Source: UBA2040 sp963977135 (GTDB lineage Bacteria > Bacteroidota > Bacteroidia > Flavobacteriales_D > Crocinitomicaceae). From it: a DNA stretch of 64,000 nucleotides. The notes below the pieces were generated by a model, which worked only from the letters and a program-made list of their open reading frames with translations, made no database searches and was not told the origin of the DNA. Numbering within the stretch: the first letter of the stretch is position 1; every line of letters begins with the position of its first letter. This document shows, in pieces, positions 25,559-34,428 of the stretch. A program made the position numbers and the translations under genes. The stretch covers positions 1 through 64,000 of the forward strand of contig CAXBNN010000014.1 of assembly GCA_963977135.1 (NCBI GenBank), given 5' to 3'.

Positions 25559-26983
25559 ATGGAGTGTATTAGTGTCTTTGATATGTTGAAAATTGGTGTT
25601 GGGCCATCAAGCTCCCATACACTTGGTCCGTGGCGAGCGGCAATGCGCTTTTTGGACAAATTGGCATTGAAAACGGATATCTCGAAAATAGAAAGTTTAA
25701 AGGTAGATTTATATGGTTCACTTTCTCTAACTGGAAGAGGTCACGCGACTGACATTGCCATTGTTATGGGATTATGTGGAAATGATCCAACAACATATCC
25801 GGTTGAAAACATAGATGGTGATATAGAGCGCTTGAAACTGGATAAAGTTTTGGTTTTAAACAATACGCCATATGCCAAATTCGATTTGGAAAATGACATC
25901 ATTTTTAATCGGAAATTTTTGCCTTTTCATCCCAATGCGATGACATTCACGGCAACCTTCAACAAAGGAAAAAAATTAAAAGAAACATATTATTCAATTG
26001 GTGGAGGTTTTGTTGTTCAAGAAGACCGAAAACGAATGAAGAAAAAGCAAGAGATTTTTAATACCTACCCTTTCCCAATTGCAAAAGGTGATGAATTGTT
26101 GGCTTATTGCAAAGCTGAAAACAAAAAAATTCATGAAATAGTATTAGAAAATGAGCTCTCTGCTAGAAGTATGGAAGACATTGACAAAAGTTTGCATGAA
26201 ATCTGGGAAGTGATGCTTGATTCGATGTACATTGGTTGCCATACCGAGGGTACTTTGCCTGGCGGCTTGAATGTTACCCGAAGAGCCAACGCCATGCACA
26301 ATAAGCTAATTGGTGATAGAACTTACAATACGCATGAAGAATGGATAGCAAGTATCCGTAACACTACTGTTGCATTTAGAGAAATATTAAAATGGGTTTC
26401 TTGTTATGCTCTGGCTGTGAATGAAGTGAATGCATCGTTAGGAAGAATTGTAACTGCACCAACTAACGGAAGCGCAGGAGTTATTCCTGCAGTTCTAATG
26501 TATTATTTAACGATTGAAAATCACAACGCCGGTTTTGAGCATATCAAAGAATTTTTATTGGTCTCAGGAGAAATAGGAAGTATTTTCAAAAAAGGAGCGA
26601 CTATTTCAGCTGCTATGGGCGGTTGTCAAGCCGAAATTGGTGTCTCATCAGCAATGGCTGCAGGAGCTTTGACATCTCTTCTTGGAGGAAGTCCAGAACA
26701 AGTGCTTATGGCTTCTGAAATTGCAATGGAACATCATTTAGGACTAACTTGTGACCCAATTGGTGGACTTGTGCAAATTCCTTGTATTGAACGGAATGCA
26801 ATGGGCGCAATAAAAGCGATTAATGCCGCTGAATTGGCTTTAGATGGTGATGCAAGTAAGGCAAAAGTAACCTTAGATAAAGTAATTCAAACAATGTGGG
26901 AAACTGCTAAAGACATGAATTCTAAATACAAAGAAACGTCTGAAGGTGGTTTGGCTGTAAATGTTGGGATGTCTGATTGTTAA
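25559..26983 (+). CDS. sdaA: L-serine ammonia-lyase (iron-sulfur dependent, single chain)
   Basis: The 474-residue protein fuses the beta (N-terminal) and alpha (C-terminal) parts of L-serine dehydratase, as in E. coli SdaA. FDMLKIGVGPSSSHTLGPWRAA (residues 6-27) is the conserved N-terminal loop. The alpha part carries TAPTNGSAGVIPAVLMYY, the AAMGGCQAEIGVSSAMAAGAL block and MEHHLGLTCDPIGGLVQIPCIERNAMGA, with the Cys residues that hold a [4Fe-4S] cluster. It deaminates L-serine to pyruvate and ammonia, supplying carbon from amino acids. A -7 box lies just upstream, and it looks monocistronic. Confidence 0.96.
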   Translation: MECISVFDMLKIGVGPSSSHTLGPWRAAMRFLDKLALKTDISKIESLKVDLYGSLSLTGRGHATDIAIVMGLCGNDPTTYPVENIDGDIERLKLDKVLVLNNTPYAKFDLENDIIFNRKFLPFHPNAMTFTATFNKGKKLKETYYSIGGGFVVQEDRKRMKKKQEIFNTYPFPIAKGDELLAYCKAENKKIHEIVLENELSARSMEDIDKSLHEIWEVMLDSMYIGCHTEGTLPGGLNVTRRANAMHNKLIGDRTYNTHEEWIASIRNTTVAFREILKWVSCYALAVNEVNASLGRIVTAPTNGSAGVIPAVLMYYLTIENHNAGFEHIKEFLLVSGEIGSIFKKGATISAAMGGCQAEIGVSSAMAAGALTSLLGGSPEQVLMASEIAMEHHLGLTCDPIGGLVQIPCIERNAMGAIKAINAAELALDGDASKAKVTLDKVIQTMWETAKDMNSKYKETSEGGLAVNVGMSDC

Positions 26984-27055
26984 TTTTCCTTCATAGAATC
27001 CCCTACGAGAAGCGTAACGGTTTTAGCCATTTGAACTAATTAGAAAGATTGAGTT

Positions 27056-27730
27056 TTACAGTTTTCTTTTATTGAAGCAAACACGAACGAAATTTTGTAA
27101 ATGATGAGACATTCCAACGAATTTTGAATTGTCGTTAACATCATATTTCAAGCTGAAAGTGCTGATATGCTTTGTACCATAGTCAGTGATCATGGTCTCA
27201 ATATCTTGCTTCAATTGATCAGCCAAGAATACAATATATTCCTTTCTATCAACAGTATTCTCTTCTGTTAATTCCGCCAACTCTTGGCTCAATAAACTTG
27301 AATTAATTTTGTTGCCAATCTCATCCATCAATGGGTCGACTGATTTTTTATCGTTTTTATTATTGAAAACAAACAGAGCAAGGTTCAAAGAATCGATAAC
27401 TCTCCTATTGGGAAACAAACTTAATCCGCCATTTTGATAAGTATGAGAATTTCCTGGATTCAACTCCATTGGAGAACAGTTCCCGACAAAGTTTAAATAA
27501 GATTCATTTGGGTGGGATAACCTATTATAGTCCCACGAAAAAGAAACAAAATGTATTCTTTCATCGCGACCTAATATTTGATTTATAAATCCACCAAAAC
27601 TAGGGTGCAAAGTCACTTCAAGCAATTCAAGTGACCATTTTTCAGTTGACTTGGAGAGCTTATTGTCAGTAGGTCTTGGCGCTGGAGTATTTGATTCCTT
27701 TCTAAAGAAAGAACTATCAAAGTTTTCCAT
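27056..27730 (-). CDS. Hypothetical protein
   Basis: I do not recognise this 224-residue protein. It has no signal peptide, transmembrane segment or familiar motif. The N-terminal 30 residues are Ser/Thr/Pro/Lys-rich and probably disordered. The centre has an aromatic-rich stretch (HFVSFSWDYNRLSHPNESYLNF) and the C-terminal half is a mix of helices and strands ending in a basic tail. It stands alone, convergent with the serine dehydratase gene and separated from the egt operon by a 173-base gap. Codon usage appears ordinary, so I take it as real, but the function is open. Confidence 0.6.
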   Translation of the reverse strand: MENFDSSFFRKESNTPAPRPTDNKLSKSTEKWSLELLEVTLHPSFGGFINQILGRDERIHFVSFSWDYNRLSHPNESYLNFVGNCSPMELNPGNSHTYQNGGLSLFPNRRVIDSLNLALFVFNNKNDKKSVDPLMDEIGNKINSSLLSQELAELTEENTVDRKEYIVFLADQLKQDIETMITDYGTKHISTFSLKYDVNDNSKFVGMSHHLQNFVRVCFNKRKL

Positions 27731-27903
27731 AATTATTTACTTTTAACAAAGGACGGCTTTTTAAATCAATAAACAACAATCTTAGATGATGAAATTATTA
27801 AAAAATTGTTGTTAATATCAAAAATTAATATTTGTTAATGCATTGATTTTGAATGAAAAAGATGACTCCTCTATTAATATCAAACCCAAAGGATTTAGCC
27901 GAA

Positions 27904-28575
27904 TTATTGTTGTTGCAAAAGCAATTCTGTTGCTCGTTTAATTTGAATTTCAGAAAGATCAAATACTAAACTTTGCCGTTTTTTTACATTAAGAATTGAT
28001 AGCTCCGTGCATGCAATTACGATCGCCGTGTCATTAGAAATCAAAGATTCCAAAACAGTAAATTGAGACAGACAATTTATTCCTTCATAAGCACTCATTC
28101 TTATCTCGTCGATTTGTTGCTCAAAAGGGTCGCTCTGTTTTACAACTTCTATTGAGTTTTCTGCAAGAAAGCGATTCAAATAGAGAGAATTCATCGTGTA
28201 TTTGGTTCCAAAAAGAGTTGCTTTTTCAACTTGATTTCTTTTCAATTCATCGATTAGCAATGGCAAAGGATGAATTATTTCAAACTGAAATTCATCTTTA
28301 ATTTTATCTAAAGATTCATGAAGAGTAATATTCGGCACCAACAAATGTGTTATTCCATAGGATTCCAATTCTTTTAGTGGACCAAGAATATTTCTAACTA
28401 CCTCATCAAATTGATCTGGCAAATAAGGATTTATGCTATCAAAATCAACATTTAGCATGACGAAAGGAGCCGTTGAAAACCCGCCTTTCTCTTTATGATA
28501 AGCACTATTCAATTTTTGAATATAATGCGCGGTACTGTATGAACCCAATCCTAGAATGCCAAGCTTATTCATCAA
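27904..28575 (-). CDS. Aspartate/glutamate racemase-like protein lacking the first catalytic Cys
   Basis: The 223-residue protein has the Asp/Glu racemase fold: GILGLGSYSTAHYIQKL at the N-terminus, an LLVPNITLHESL motif (residues 79-90) and IACTELSIL (187-195). The family uses two cysteines for two-base catalysis. The second (Cys189, CTEL) is present, but the first, normally in PCNTAH, is Asn82 here. Related enzymes such as E. coli YgeA have Thr at this point and act as racemases on special substrates, so the activity may be altered or absent. It is the last gene of the egt operon and overlaps egtD by 4 bases (ATGA), so translation is coupled. Confidence 0.8.
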   Translation of the reverse strand: MMNKLGILGLGSYSTAHYIQKLNSAYHKEKGGFSTAPFVMLNVDFDSINPYLPDQFDEVVRNILGPLKELESYGITHLLVPNITLHESLDKIKDEFQFEIIHPLPLLIDELKRNQVEKATLFGTKYTMNSLYLNRFLAENSIEVVKQSDPFEQQIDEIRMSAYEGINCLSQFTVLESLISNDTAIVIACTELSILNVKKRQSLVFDLSEIQIKRATELLLQQQ

Positions 28576-29516
28576 TTCCGCTTTAAAATATAATCAGCAA
28601 ATAAACTATTGCTATCCATAATTTTTTTCTCGAGAACAATATCGGTATTGCTGAGGATTTGATAGATTATTTCGTCCTTATACTTTCGAGAAATTTCAGT
28701 TTGAATTGTCTCACCTTCGTCAAATTCAAATTCTTTACCAAACACACTCACCTTTTGCTTTATAGTACTCATTAAAAAGCTTTTAGCTATGCCTTCATTC
28801 TCTTCGTAATAGGGTTTGTGAACAAAATATTGTCTATTAAAATTCCCGTTTAGTTCTGAATTGATTCTGTCCAATAAATTGAGATTAAATTCGGCAGTTA
28901 TTCCTTTAGCATCATTGTAGGCGGGAAGAACTATTTCTTTTGCTTTAATTAGGTCTACCCCCAAAACTATTTTATCTCCCTTTTTTAAATTCGCACCAAG
29001 CTTATAAATAAACTCTGCTGCCAGATGATCTTGAAGATTTCCAATATTAGAACCCAGAACTAGAACAATTTTCGGTTTGTTGTTCATTTTCAATTGCTCT
29101 AATGTCACAAAATAATCACCTTGTTGCGGAATAACTTTTAATTCTGGCAATCGCTTATTTAACATCGATTCCAAGCCTGTTAACGCATTCTTAGAGATAT
29201 CCACTGGCATGTATTCAAATTGAAAACCTCTACTGACCATTCTATCAAGTAAATGAAAGGTTTTAGTGCCATCTCCAGCGCCAAGTTCAATTAAATTATA
29301 ATTGATTTCTGGTTGAATATCTAGTGCCGAGATCATTTCATCCGTTTTGTTCTGGAAAATATCCATTTCAGCATTTGTCAAGTAGTATTCAGGAGCAGCC
29401 ATGATTTGAACGAAAAGTTCATCTCCTTTCTTGTCGTAAAAATACTTTGAAGGAAGTGTCTTTTGCGGTTTTTTGTTCAAACCTTCAAGAACATCATTTA
29501 AAAATTGTTGATTCAT
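28572..29516 (-). CDS. egtD: L-histidine N-alpha-methyltransferase (EgtD family)
   Basis: The 314-residue protein matches EgtD, which makes hercynine (N-alpha-trimethylhistidine) from histidine with three S-adenosylmethionine. Landmarks are LPSKYFYDKKGDELFVQIMAAPEYYLTNAE (residues 22-51), the SAM-binding LIELGAGDGTKTFHLL (about 74-89), PVDISKNAL, LVLGSNIGNL (about 152-161) and a C-terminal substrate domain with FDEGETIQTEISRKY. Length is normal for EgtD (about 320). It is cytoplasmic. It starts 3 bases after the hydrolase/OsmC gene's stop and overlaps the racemase-like gene by 4 bases, all on the minus strand with egtB first. Confidence 0.93.
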   Translation of the reverse strand: MNQQFLNDVLEGLNKKPQKTLPSKYFYDKKGDELFVQIMAAPEYYLTNAEMDIFQNKTDEMISALDIQPEINYNLIELGAGDGTKTFHLLDRMVSRGFQFEYMPVDISKNALTGLESMLNKRLPELKVIPQQGDYFVTLEQLKMNNKPKIVLVLGSNIGNLQDHLAAEFIYKLGANLKKGDKIVLGVDLIKAKEIVLPAYNDAKGITAEFNLNLLDRINSELNGNFNRQYFVHKPYYEENEGIAKSFLMSTIKQKVSVFGKEFEFDEGETIQTEISRKYKDEIIYQILSNTDIVLEKKIMDSNSLFADYILKRN

Positions 29517-29519
29517 TTT

Positions 29520-30752
29520 TTAATTCAATAATTCAGTGTCAAAATAAACTTGGCTAGCAACGGTTTTATGCACTGGACATTTCGAAGCGATCTCTTTTAG
29601 TTTTTCTTTTTGCTCTTCTGTGAGATTGCCAACGAGCTTAATCTTTTTAGTAATATGATCAATTTTACCCATTGCTTCAACATCCACCATTATTTCGGAT
29701 GCATGTTTTTTCTCGTAATTAAGATAGACAAACACTTCCTTTAAATCCCATTCTTTGCGCTCAGCGTATAACTTTAAAGTTAAAGCAGTGCACGATCCGA
29801 TGGCAGAATTGAGTAATTCATACGGTGAAAAACCTAAGTCAGTTCCGCCAAAATCAACTGGTTCATCACCAACCAAATGATGATTCTTTGTATAAGCGTG
29901 ATTGGTGAAGCCATCGTCAGTATCGAGATAAACAAGAACTTGCTCGCCGTTCGTGTCTTTTAATTCTACCTTCTTCTTATCACCCAATTCAACGTAACGT
30001 TTTAACCAAGATCCAATTACATTTGCCACGTAGTGCGCATCATCCTTATTGGTAAGTAAATGATCAGCTCCGTCCAGACTGATAAAACTTTTTGGATGAA
30101 AGGCCTTTTTATAAAGACTAGCTGCATTTTCTATCCCTACAATAGTATCTTGAGGAGAATGTAAAATCAATATTGGTACGCGCAATTCATGGATTTCATT
30201 TTCGACATTGTGCTTTTCCATGTCATCGAGAAACTGTTTTTTAATAGTAAATGGACGTCCACCAATGTTGATTTTTGCTTTTCCATTTTCATTAATTTCT
30301 TTTTTAAAGTCTTGAAAATGCTGGGTGATATGATCGATGTAAGAAGGAGCGCCAATCGTAATAACAGCTTTAATATTTTTCATTCGATTGGCTGCCACAA
30401 TTGCTGCTGCTCCGCCTAAGGAATGTCCGATCATAATAGTTGGCGCAATATAATTCTGAATTAAATAATCATTAACATCTTCAATGTCAGCAAGATTACT
30501 TGAAAAATTGGTGTCCGCAAAATCACCTTCGCTGTGCCCCAACCCTGTGAAATCAAAACTTAAAACTCCTATTCCCTCACTCGTCAGTTCGGATGAAATG
30601 TTTCGAACAACAGCCAAACTCGAAGAACAAGTAAAACAATGAGCAAAAATTGCAATTGCAGTCATTTTTCCATTGACTGGTTTTATCAGTTGAGCTGAAA
30701 GTACCTCGCCATTGCGGTTATTAATATTTATTTTCTCTTTTGTCATAATCAC
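29520..30752 (-). CDS. Alpha/beta hydrolase fused to OsmC-type peroxide reductase
   Basis: The 410-residue protein is a fusion. Residues about 10-255 are an alpha/beta hydrolase with nucleophile elbow GHSLGGAA (Ser111), Asp202 and His231 as the likely triad. Residues about 265-405 are an OsmC/Ohr domain with the redox cysteines Cys321 (IGSCTALTL) and Cys392 (KCPVHKTV). OsmC proteins reduce organic hydroperoxides with a thiol donor. Such fusions exist elsewhere, annotated as bifunctional hydrolase/OsmC. Position between egtB and egtD, with 2- and 3-base gaps, suggests a link to a low-molecular-weight thiol such as ergothioneine. Met 3 (30746) is an alternative start. Confidence 0.85.
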   Translation of the reverse strand: MIMTKEKININNRNGEVLSAQLIKPVNGKMTAIAIFAHCFTCSSSLAVVRNISSELTSEGIGVLSFDFTGLGHSEGDFADTNFSSNLADIEDVNDYLIQNYIAPTIMIGHSLGGAAAIVAANRMKNIKAVITIGAPSYIDHITQHFQDFKKEINENGKAKINIGGRPFTIKKQFLDDMEKHNVENEIHELRVPILILHSPQDTIVGIENAASLYKKAFHPKSFISLDGADHLLTNKDDAHYVANVIGSWLKRYVELGDKKKVELKDTNGEQVLVYLDTDDGFTNHAYTKNHHLVGDEPVDFGGTDLGFSPYELLNSAIGSCTALTLKLYAERKEWDLKEVFVYLNYEKKHASEIMVDVEAMGKIDHITKKIKLVGNLTEEQKEKLKEIASKCPVHKTVASQVYFDTELLN

Positions 30753-30754
30753 TT

Positions 30755-31894
30755 TTATTTAATCAACCGAAGACCATTGAATTGCCAACGCATGCTTGCA
30801 TGGAAAAAATTTCTGTACGTTTTACGGCTATGATTTTCTGGCGTGGCGATTGAACCACCTCTTAAAACCATTTGATTTACCATGAATTTCCCGTTGTATT
30901 CACCTAATGCTCCTGCCGCTTTCTTAAATCCTGGATAAGGTAAATAAGCACTATTGGTCCATTCCCAAAGTTGTCCCCACTCAAATTTATCAGAAGCTAC
31001 CTCCCACTCAAATTCAGTCGGCAAACGCATCCCTTTCCATTCTGCAAAAGCAAATGCTTCATAGAAACTTATGTGTTTTACTGGCTCGAATAAATTGACT
31101 TTCTGTAAACCTTCTAAATCGTAATAGTGCCATTCGTCTTCAATTAAATGCCAATATAAAGGCGCGGAAATATTTTCAGCATTTATCCAAGACCAACCTT
31201 CGTCATGCCAAAAATTAAAATCTTTGTAGCAGCCAGCATTCATAAATTCAATATATTCTCCATTGGTCACCAATTGGTTCGAAATTTCAAAATCATGAAT
31301 GAAGACTTTATGCCGTCCCAATTCGTTGTCAAAACAAAACCCCTCGCCTTTGTGACCGACTTCGTATATACCCGATTCAATAGAAACAAACTTGCTTTGC
31401 TCGATTTTTTCAGTCGTTTTAATCCCATCATCATATTTAGGGAAAGTGGGCTGATTACCCAGAATAAACTTTATATCATATAACAAAAGTTCTTGGTGTT
31501 GTTCTTCATGATTAATTCCTATTTCTATCAATTCTAGCGCTTCTTTTGAAGGATTTGAATCGAGTAAATCAGTCATGGCGTTAGTTACATATTTCCTGTA
31601 CTCGTAAACCTCTTTAACGGATGGCCGGGTCATTAAACCTCGCGTTGGACGAAGAACTCGCTTGCCAACATTGTTATAATAACTGTTGAACAAATAAGAA
31701 AAATCATCATCGTAAATTTTATAGCCCGCACTATACTTAGTTAGCACAAACTCTTCCCAAAACCAGGTTACATGAGCCAAATGCCATTTTGGTGGCGATG
31801 CAAATTCACTGGGCTGAACTGAATAATCTTCAGTCAACAATGGCTGACACAGTAATTCTGATATTTCTCTTGTTTTAATGAATCGTTCTAGCAT
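30755..31894 (-). CDS. egtB: Ergothioneine-type sulfoxide synthase (EgtB family)
   Basis: The 379-residue protein has an N-terminal DinB-like domain and a C-terminal formylglycine-generating-enzyme-like (FGE-sulfatase) domain, the EgtB architecture. The putative iron ligands are in HLAHVTWFWEE (His38 or His41) and HEEQHQELL (His129, His133). The C-terminal domain shows FEISNQLVTNGEYIEFM, MRLPTEFEWEVAS and VLRGGSIATPENHSRKTYRNFF. EgtB joins hercynine to cysteine or gamma-glutamylcysteine with O2. No EgtA or EgtC gene lies nearby, which suggests direct use of cysteine as in type II/III enzymes. It is the first gene of a four-gene operon. Length is shorter than the mycobacterial form (about 430). 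Confidence 0.9.
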   Translation of the reverse strand: MLERFIKTREISELLCQPLLTEDYSVQPSEFASPPKWHLAHVTWFWEEFVLTKYSAGYKIYDDDFSYLFNSYYNNVGKRVLRPTRGLMTRPSVKEVYEYRKYVTNAMTDLLDSNPSKEALELIEIGINHEEQHQELLLYDIKFILGNQPTFPKYDDGIKTTEKIEQSKFVSIESGIYEVGHKGEGFCFDNELGRHKVFIHDFEISNQLVTNGEYIEFMNAGCYKDFNFWHDEGWSWINAENISAPLYWHLIEDEWHYYDLEGLQKVNLFEPVKHISFYEAFAFAEWKGMRLPTEFEWEVASDKFEWGQLWEWTNSAYLPYPGFKKAAGALGEYNGKFMVNQMVLRGGSIATPENHSRKTYRNFFHASMRWQFNGLRLIK

Positions 31895-31962
31895 TTTTAA
31901 AAGTTCAATTAATACTTTTTAGGCGTATTCGGAATGAATTCCTTACAAGATAACATAAAACA

Positions 31963-31996
31963 AAAAATCCCTTTCAACTTTCGTTAAAAGGGATTT
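31963..31996 (-). terminator. Rho-independent terminator after purL
   Basis: On the minus strand AAATCCCTTT pairs with AAAGGGATTT around an 11-base loop, followed by T residues. It lies about 22 bases beyond the purL stop codon and upstream of egtB. Confidence 0.85.
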
Positions 31997-32018
31997 CTTA
32001 TAATTTCAAATCTTATAC

Positions 32019-34256
32019 TTACGCTTCTAATTTCTTACCAAGCGCATTGTCATAAATCTCTTTTGCTTCGTTGATGAAACCGAAATGGTAATCATCAACG
32101 GTCATTTTTCCTTTTGTAACGTGACCTAGCAAAGTAAAGTTTACTCCTGAATCAATCATGAATTCGATGAAATCTTCTTCTTTGTCTTCTTCGATTGAAA
32201 CCACTACTCTACTCTGAGACTCACCAAATAAGAAAGCGTCTTCGCGAATTTCAGAGTCAGAAACGATATCGAATCCTAAATTGCGAGGAGCAGCCATTTC
32301 AAATAATGTAATGAATAAACCACCATCAGCACAATCGTGAACCGCATTTACTATTTCATTTTCGATTAAGCCTTTTACCTTTTCTTGTAATTCGTATTCT
32401 ATATCCAAATCGAAGAATGGTGCTGGAGATGCTTTTACTCCATGGAAACTCACCAAATATTCTGATGAAGAAATATCGTTATGAGAATCACCAATGATAA
32501 AGATTAAATCTCCTTTTTGTTTGAAATCCAAACTCATCACTTTGTCTTTATCTTCAAGTAATCCAATCATACCAATAGTTGGTGTTGGGAAAACTGGAAT
32601 TTCAACTCCATCCATAGAAGTCTGGTTGTAGAAAGATACATTTCCACCTGTAACGGGCGTAGCAAATTTCAAACAAGCCTTCGACATTCCTTTGATAGCA
32701 CCAACAAATTGCCAGAAAGATTCTGGATTGTAAGGGTTACCAAAATTCAAACAGTTTGTAATTGCTGAAGGAATTCCTCCTGAACAAACGATATTTCTAG
32801 CTGCTTCAGAAACAGCGATTTGAGTTCCAATTTCAGGATCAGCATGAACATAGCGTGAATTACAATCCACAGTCATTGCCAATGCTTTGTTTGTGCCTTT
32901 AATATTCACAACGGCAGCATCAGAAGGACGATTTGTTGTCATCGTTCTTGTTCCAACCATAGAATCATATTGCTCATAAACCCAACGTTTAGAAGCTATA
33001 TTTGGATGAGCCAACAATGATTTTGCAACAGCAACTAAATCATCAGGCTCTGGAACTGAATCGATATTAAATTTCTTATATTCTTGGAAGTAAGCTGGTT
33101 CTTTGTATTCACGCTCGTAAACTGGAGCGCCACCACCTAAAACCAGAGATTCAGCGGGAACATCTCCTACTAACTCTCCGTTCATAAAGTAACGAACCTG
33201 AGTGGAATCTGTAACAACACCAATTTCCTCAGCGTGTAAATCCCATTTATCAAAAATTCGCTTTACTACATCTTCTTGGCCTTTGTTCACAACGACCAAC
33301 ATACGTTCTTGAGATTCTGAAAGAAGAATTTCATAAGGAAGCATATTATCTTGACGCGTAGGCACTTTGTCCAAATGAACATCCATTCCAACATTTCCAC
33401 CTGCACTCATTTCGCAAGACGAACATGTAATTCCGGCTGCACCCATGTCTTGCATTCCTGCAACTGCGTCTGTTGTCAACAATTCCATTGTCGCTTCAAG
33501 CAACAATTTTTCCATGAAGGGATCACCAACTTGAACCGATGGTAAATCCGAAGCAGATTCTTCTGTAATATCTTTTGATGCGAATGCTGCACCAGCAATT
33601 CCGTCTTTACCTGTAGAAGAACCTACAATAAATACTGGATTTCCTGGACCTTTAGATTTCGCTGAAATAATCTTTTTTGAATCAATGATACCTGCAGAGA
33701 AAGCATTTACCAATGGATTAGTATTGTAAGAATCGTCGAAGAAAACCTCTCCACCAACGATAGGAATACCGAAAGCATTTCCATAATCACCAATTCCTTT
33801 AGTAACACCTTTCACCAACCACTTGGTTCGGTCACGTTCGATGTTTCCAAAACGTAAAGAATTCAACTGAGCAATTGGACGAGCACCCATGGTAAAGATA
33901 TCACGATTGATTCCTCCAACTCCAGTTGCTGCACCTTGATAAGGCTCTAATGCACTTGGGTGATTGTGGGATTCAATTTTGAACGCACAACCTAATCCAC
34001 CGCCAATATCAACTAAACCAGCGTTTTCTTCACCAGCTTTTACCAACATATGCGGACCATCCTTTGGCAATTGTTTCAACCAGTGAATTGAGTTTTTATA
34101 AGAGCAATGCTCAGACCACATCACTGAGTAAACAGCTGTTTCCGTAAAATTAGGTGTTCGCCCTAAAATCTCTTTGATTTTATCGAATTCTTCTGGTCTT
34201 AAACCTAATTCTACTGCTTGTTCGAGTGTTGCTTCCTTTTGTAATGTGCTTTCCAT
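32019..34256 (-). CDS. purL: Phosphoribosylformylglycinamidine synthase subunit PurL (small form)
   Basis: From ATG 34256 the enzyme has 745 residues (an in-frame start at 34298 would add 14). It converts FGAR to FGAM in purine synthesis with ATP; the small form needs partner PurS and the glutaminase PurQ, which are not in this window. Signatures are TAVYSVMWSEHCSYKNS, KAGEENAGLVDIGGGLGCAFKIESHNHPSALEPYQGAATGVGGI (split here by my reading), and ATPVTGGNVSFYNQT. Met 15 of the long form is favoured by a TAATTTTG box at 34274-34281 that would lie inside the longer coding region. It appears monocistronic with its own terminator. Confidence 0.95.
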   Translation of the reverse strand: MESTLQKEATLEQAVELGLRPEEFDKIKEILGRTPNFTETAVYSVMWSEHCSYKNSIHWLKQLPKDGPHMLVKAGEENAGLVDIGGGLGCAFKIESHNHPSALEPYQGAATGVGGINRDIFTMGARPIAQLNSLRFGNIERDRTKWLVKGVTKGIGDYGNAFGIPIVGGEVFFDDSYNTNPLVNAFSAGIIDSKKIISAKSKGPGNPVFIVGSSTGKDGIAGAAFASKDITEESASDLPSVQVGDPFMEKLLLEATMELLTTDAVAGMQDMGAAGITCSSCEMSAGGNVGMDVHLDKVPTRQDNMLPYEILLSESQERMLVVVNKGQEDVVKRIFDKWDLHAEEIGVVTDSTQVRYFMNGELVGDVPAESLVLGGGAPVYEREYKEPAYFQEYKKFNIDSVPEPDDLVAVAKSLLAHPNIASKRWVYEQYDSMVGTRTMTTNRPSDAAVVNIKGTNKALAMTVDCNSRYVHADPEIGTQIAVSEAARNIVCSGGIPSAITNCLNFGNPYNPESFWQFVGAIKGMSKACLKFATPVTGGNVSFYNQTSMDGVEIPVFPTPTIGMIGLLEDKDKVMSLDFKQKGDLIFIIGDSHNDISSSEYLVSFHGVKASPAPFFDLDIEYELQEKVKGLIENEIVNAVHDCADGGLFITLFEMAAPRNLGFDIVSDSEIREDAFLFGESQSRVVVSIEEDKEEDFIEFMIDSGVNFTLLGHVTKGKMTVDDYHFGFINEAKEIYDNALGKKLEA

Positions 34257-34273
34257 AACGCTTGATTGAGCTG

Positions 34274-34281
34274 CAAAATTA
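34274..34281 (-). promoter_or_regulatory. Possible -7 box of purL
   Basis: On the minus strand TAATTTTG matches TAnnTTTG, 17 bases before ATG 34256. A TTG at 34296-34298 is only 14 bases further upstream, a short spacing, so the call is tentative. No PurR-like or guanine riboswitch element was noticed. Confidence 0.35.
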
Positions 34282-34428
34282 ATCAAATTATCTGTCAATA
34301 GACTGACTAGTTTTCACGAATTCGGGAAGTTTTTCACAGTATCTCTTTATTAATGTAGAGTTCTATTGTTTTCCCTTTTATTTTCAAATCTTTCCTTAAC
34401 TTCGCCCCTCAAAAGATATTTAGCGAAT

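Noticed and set aside
27772..27813. AACAACAAT and its reverse complement in the gap before the orphan gene
   Set aside because: Nine-base arms with a 24-base spacing are expected by chance in such sequence and have no terminator features.
27853..27960. A short plus-strand frame with a helix-turn-helix-like start (MTPLLISNPKDLAELLLLQ)
   Set aside because: It overlaps the C-terminus of the racemase-like gene in antisense and stops after about 35 codons, before any complete domain.
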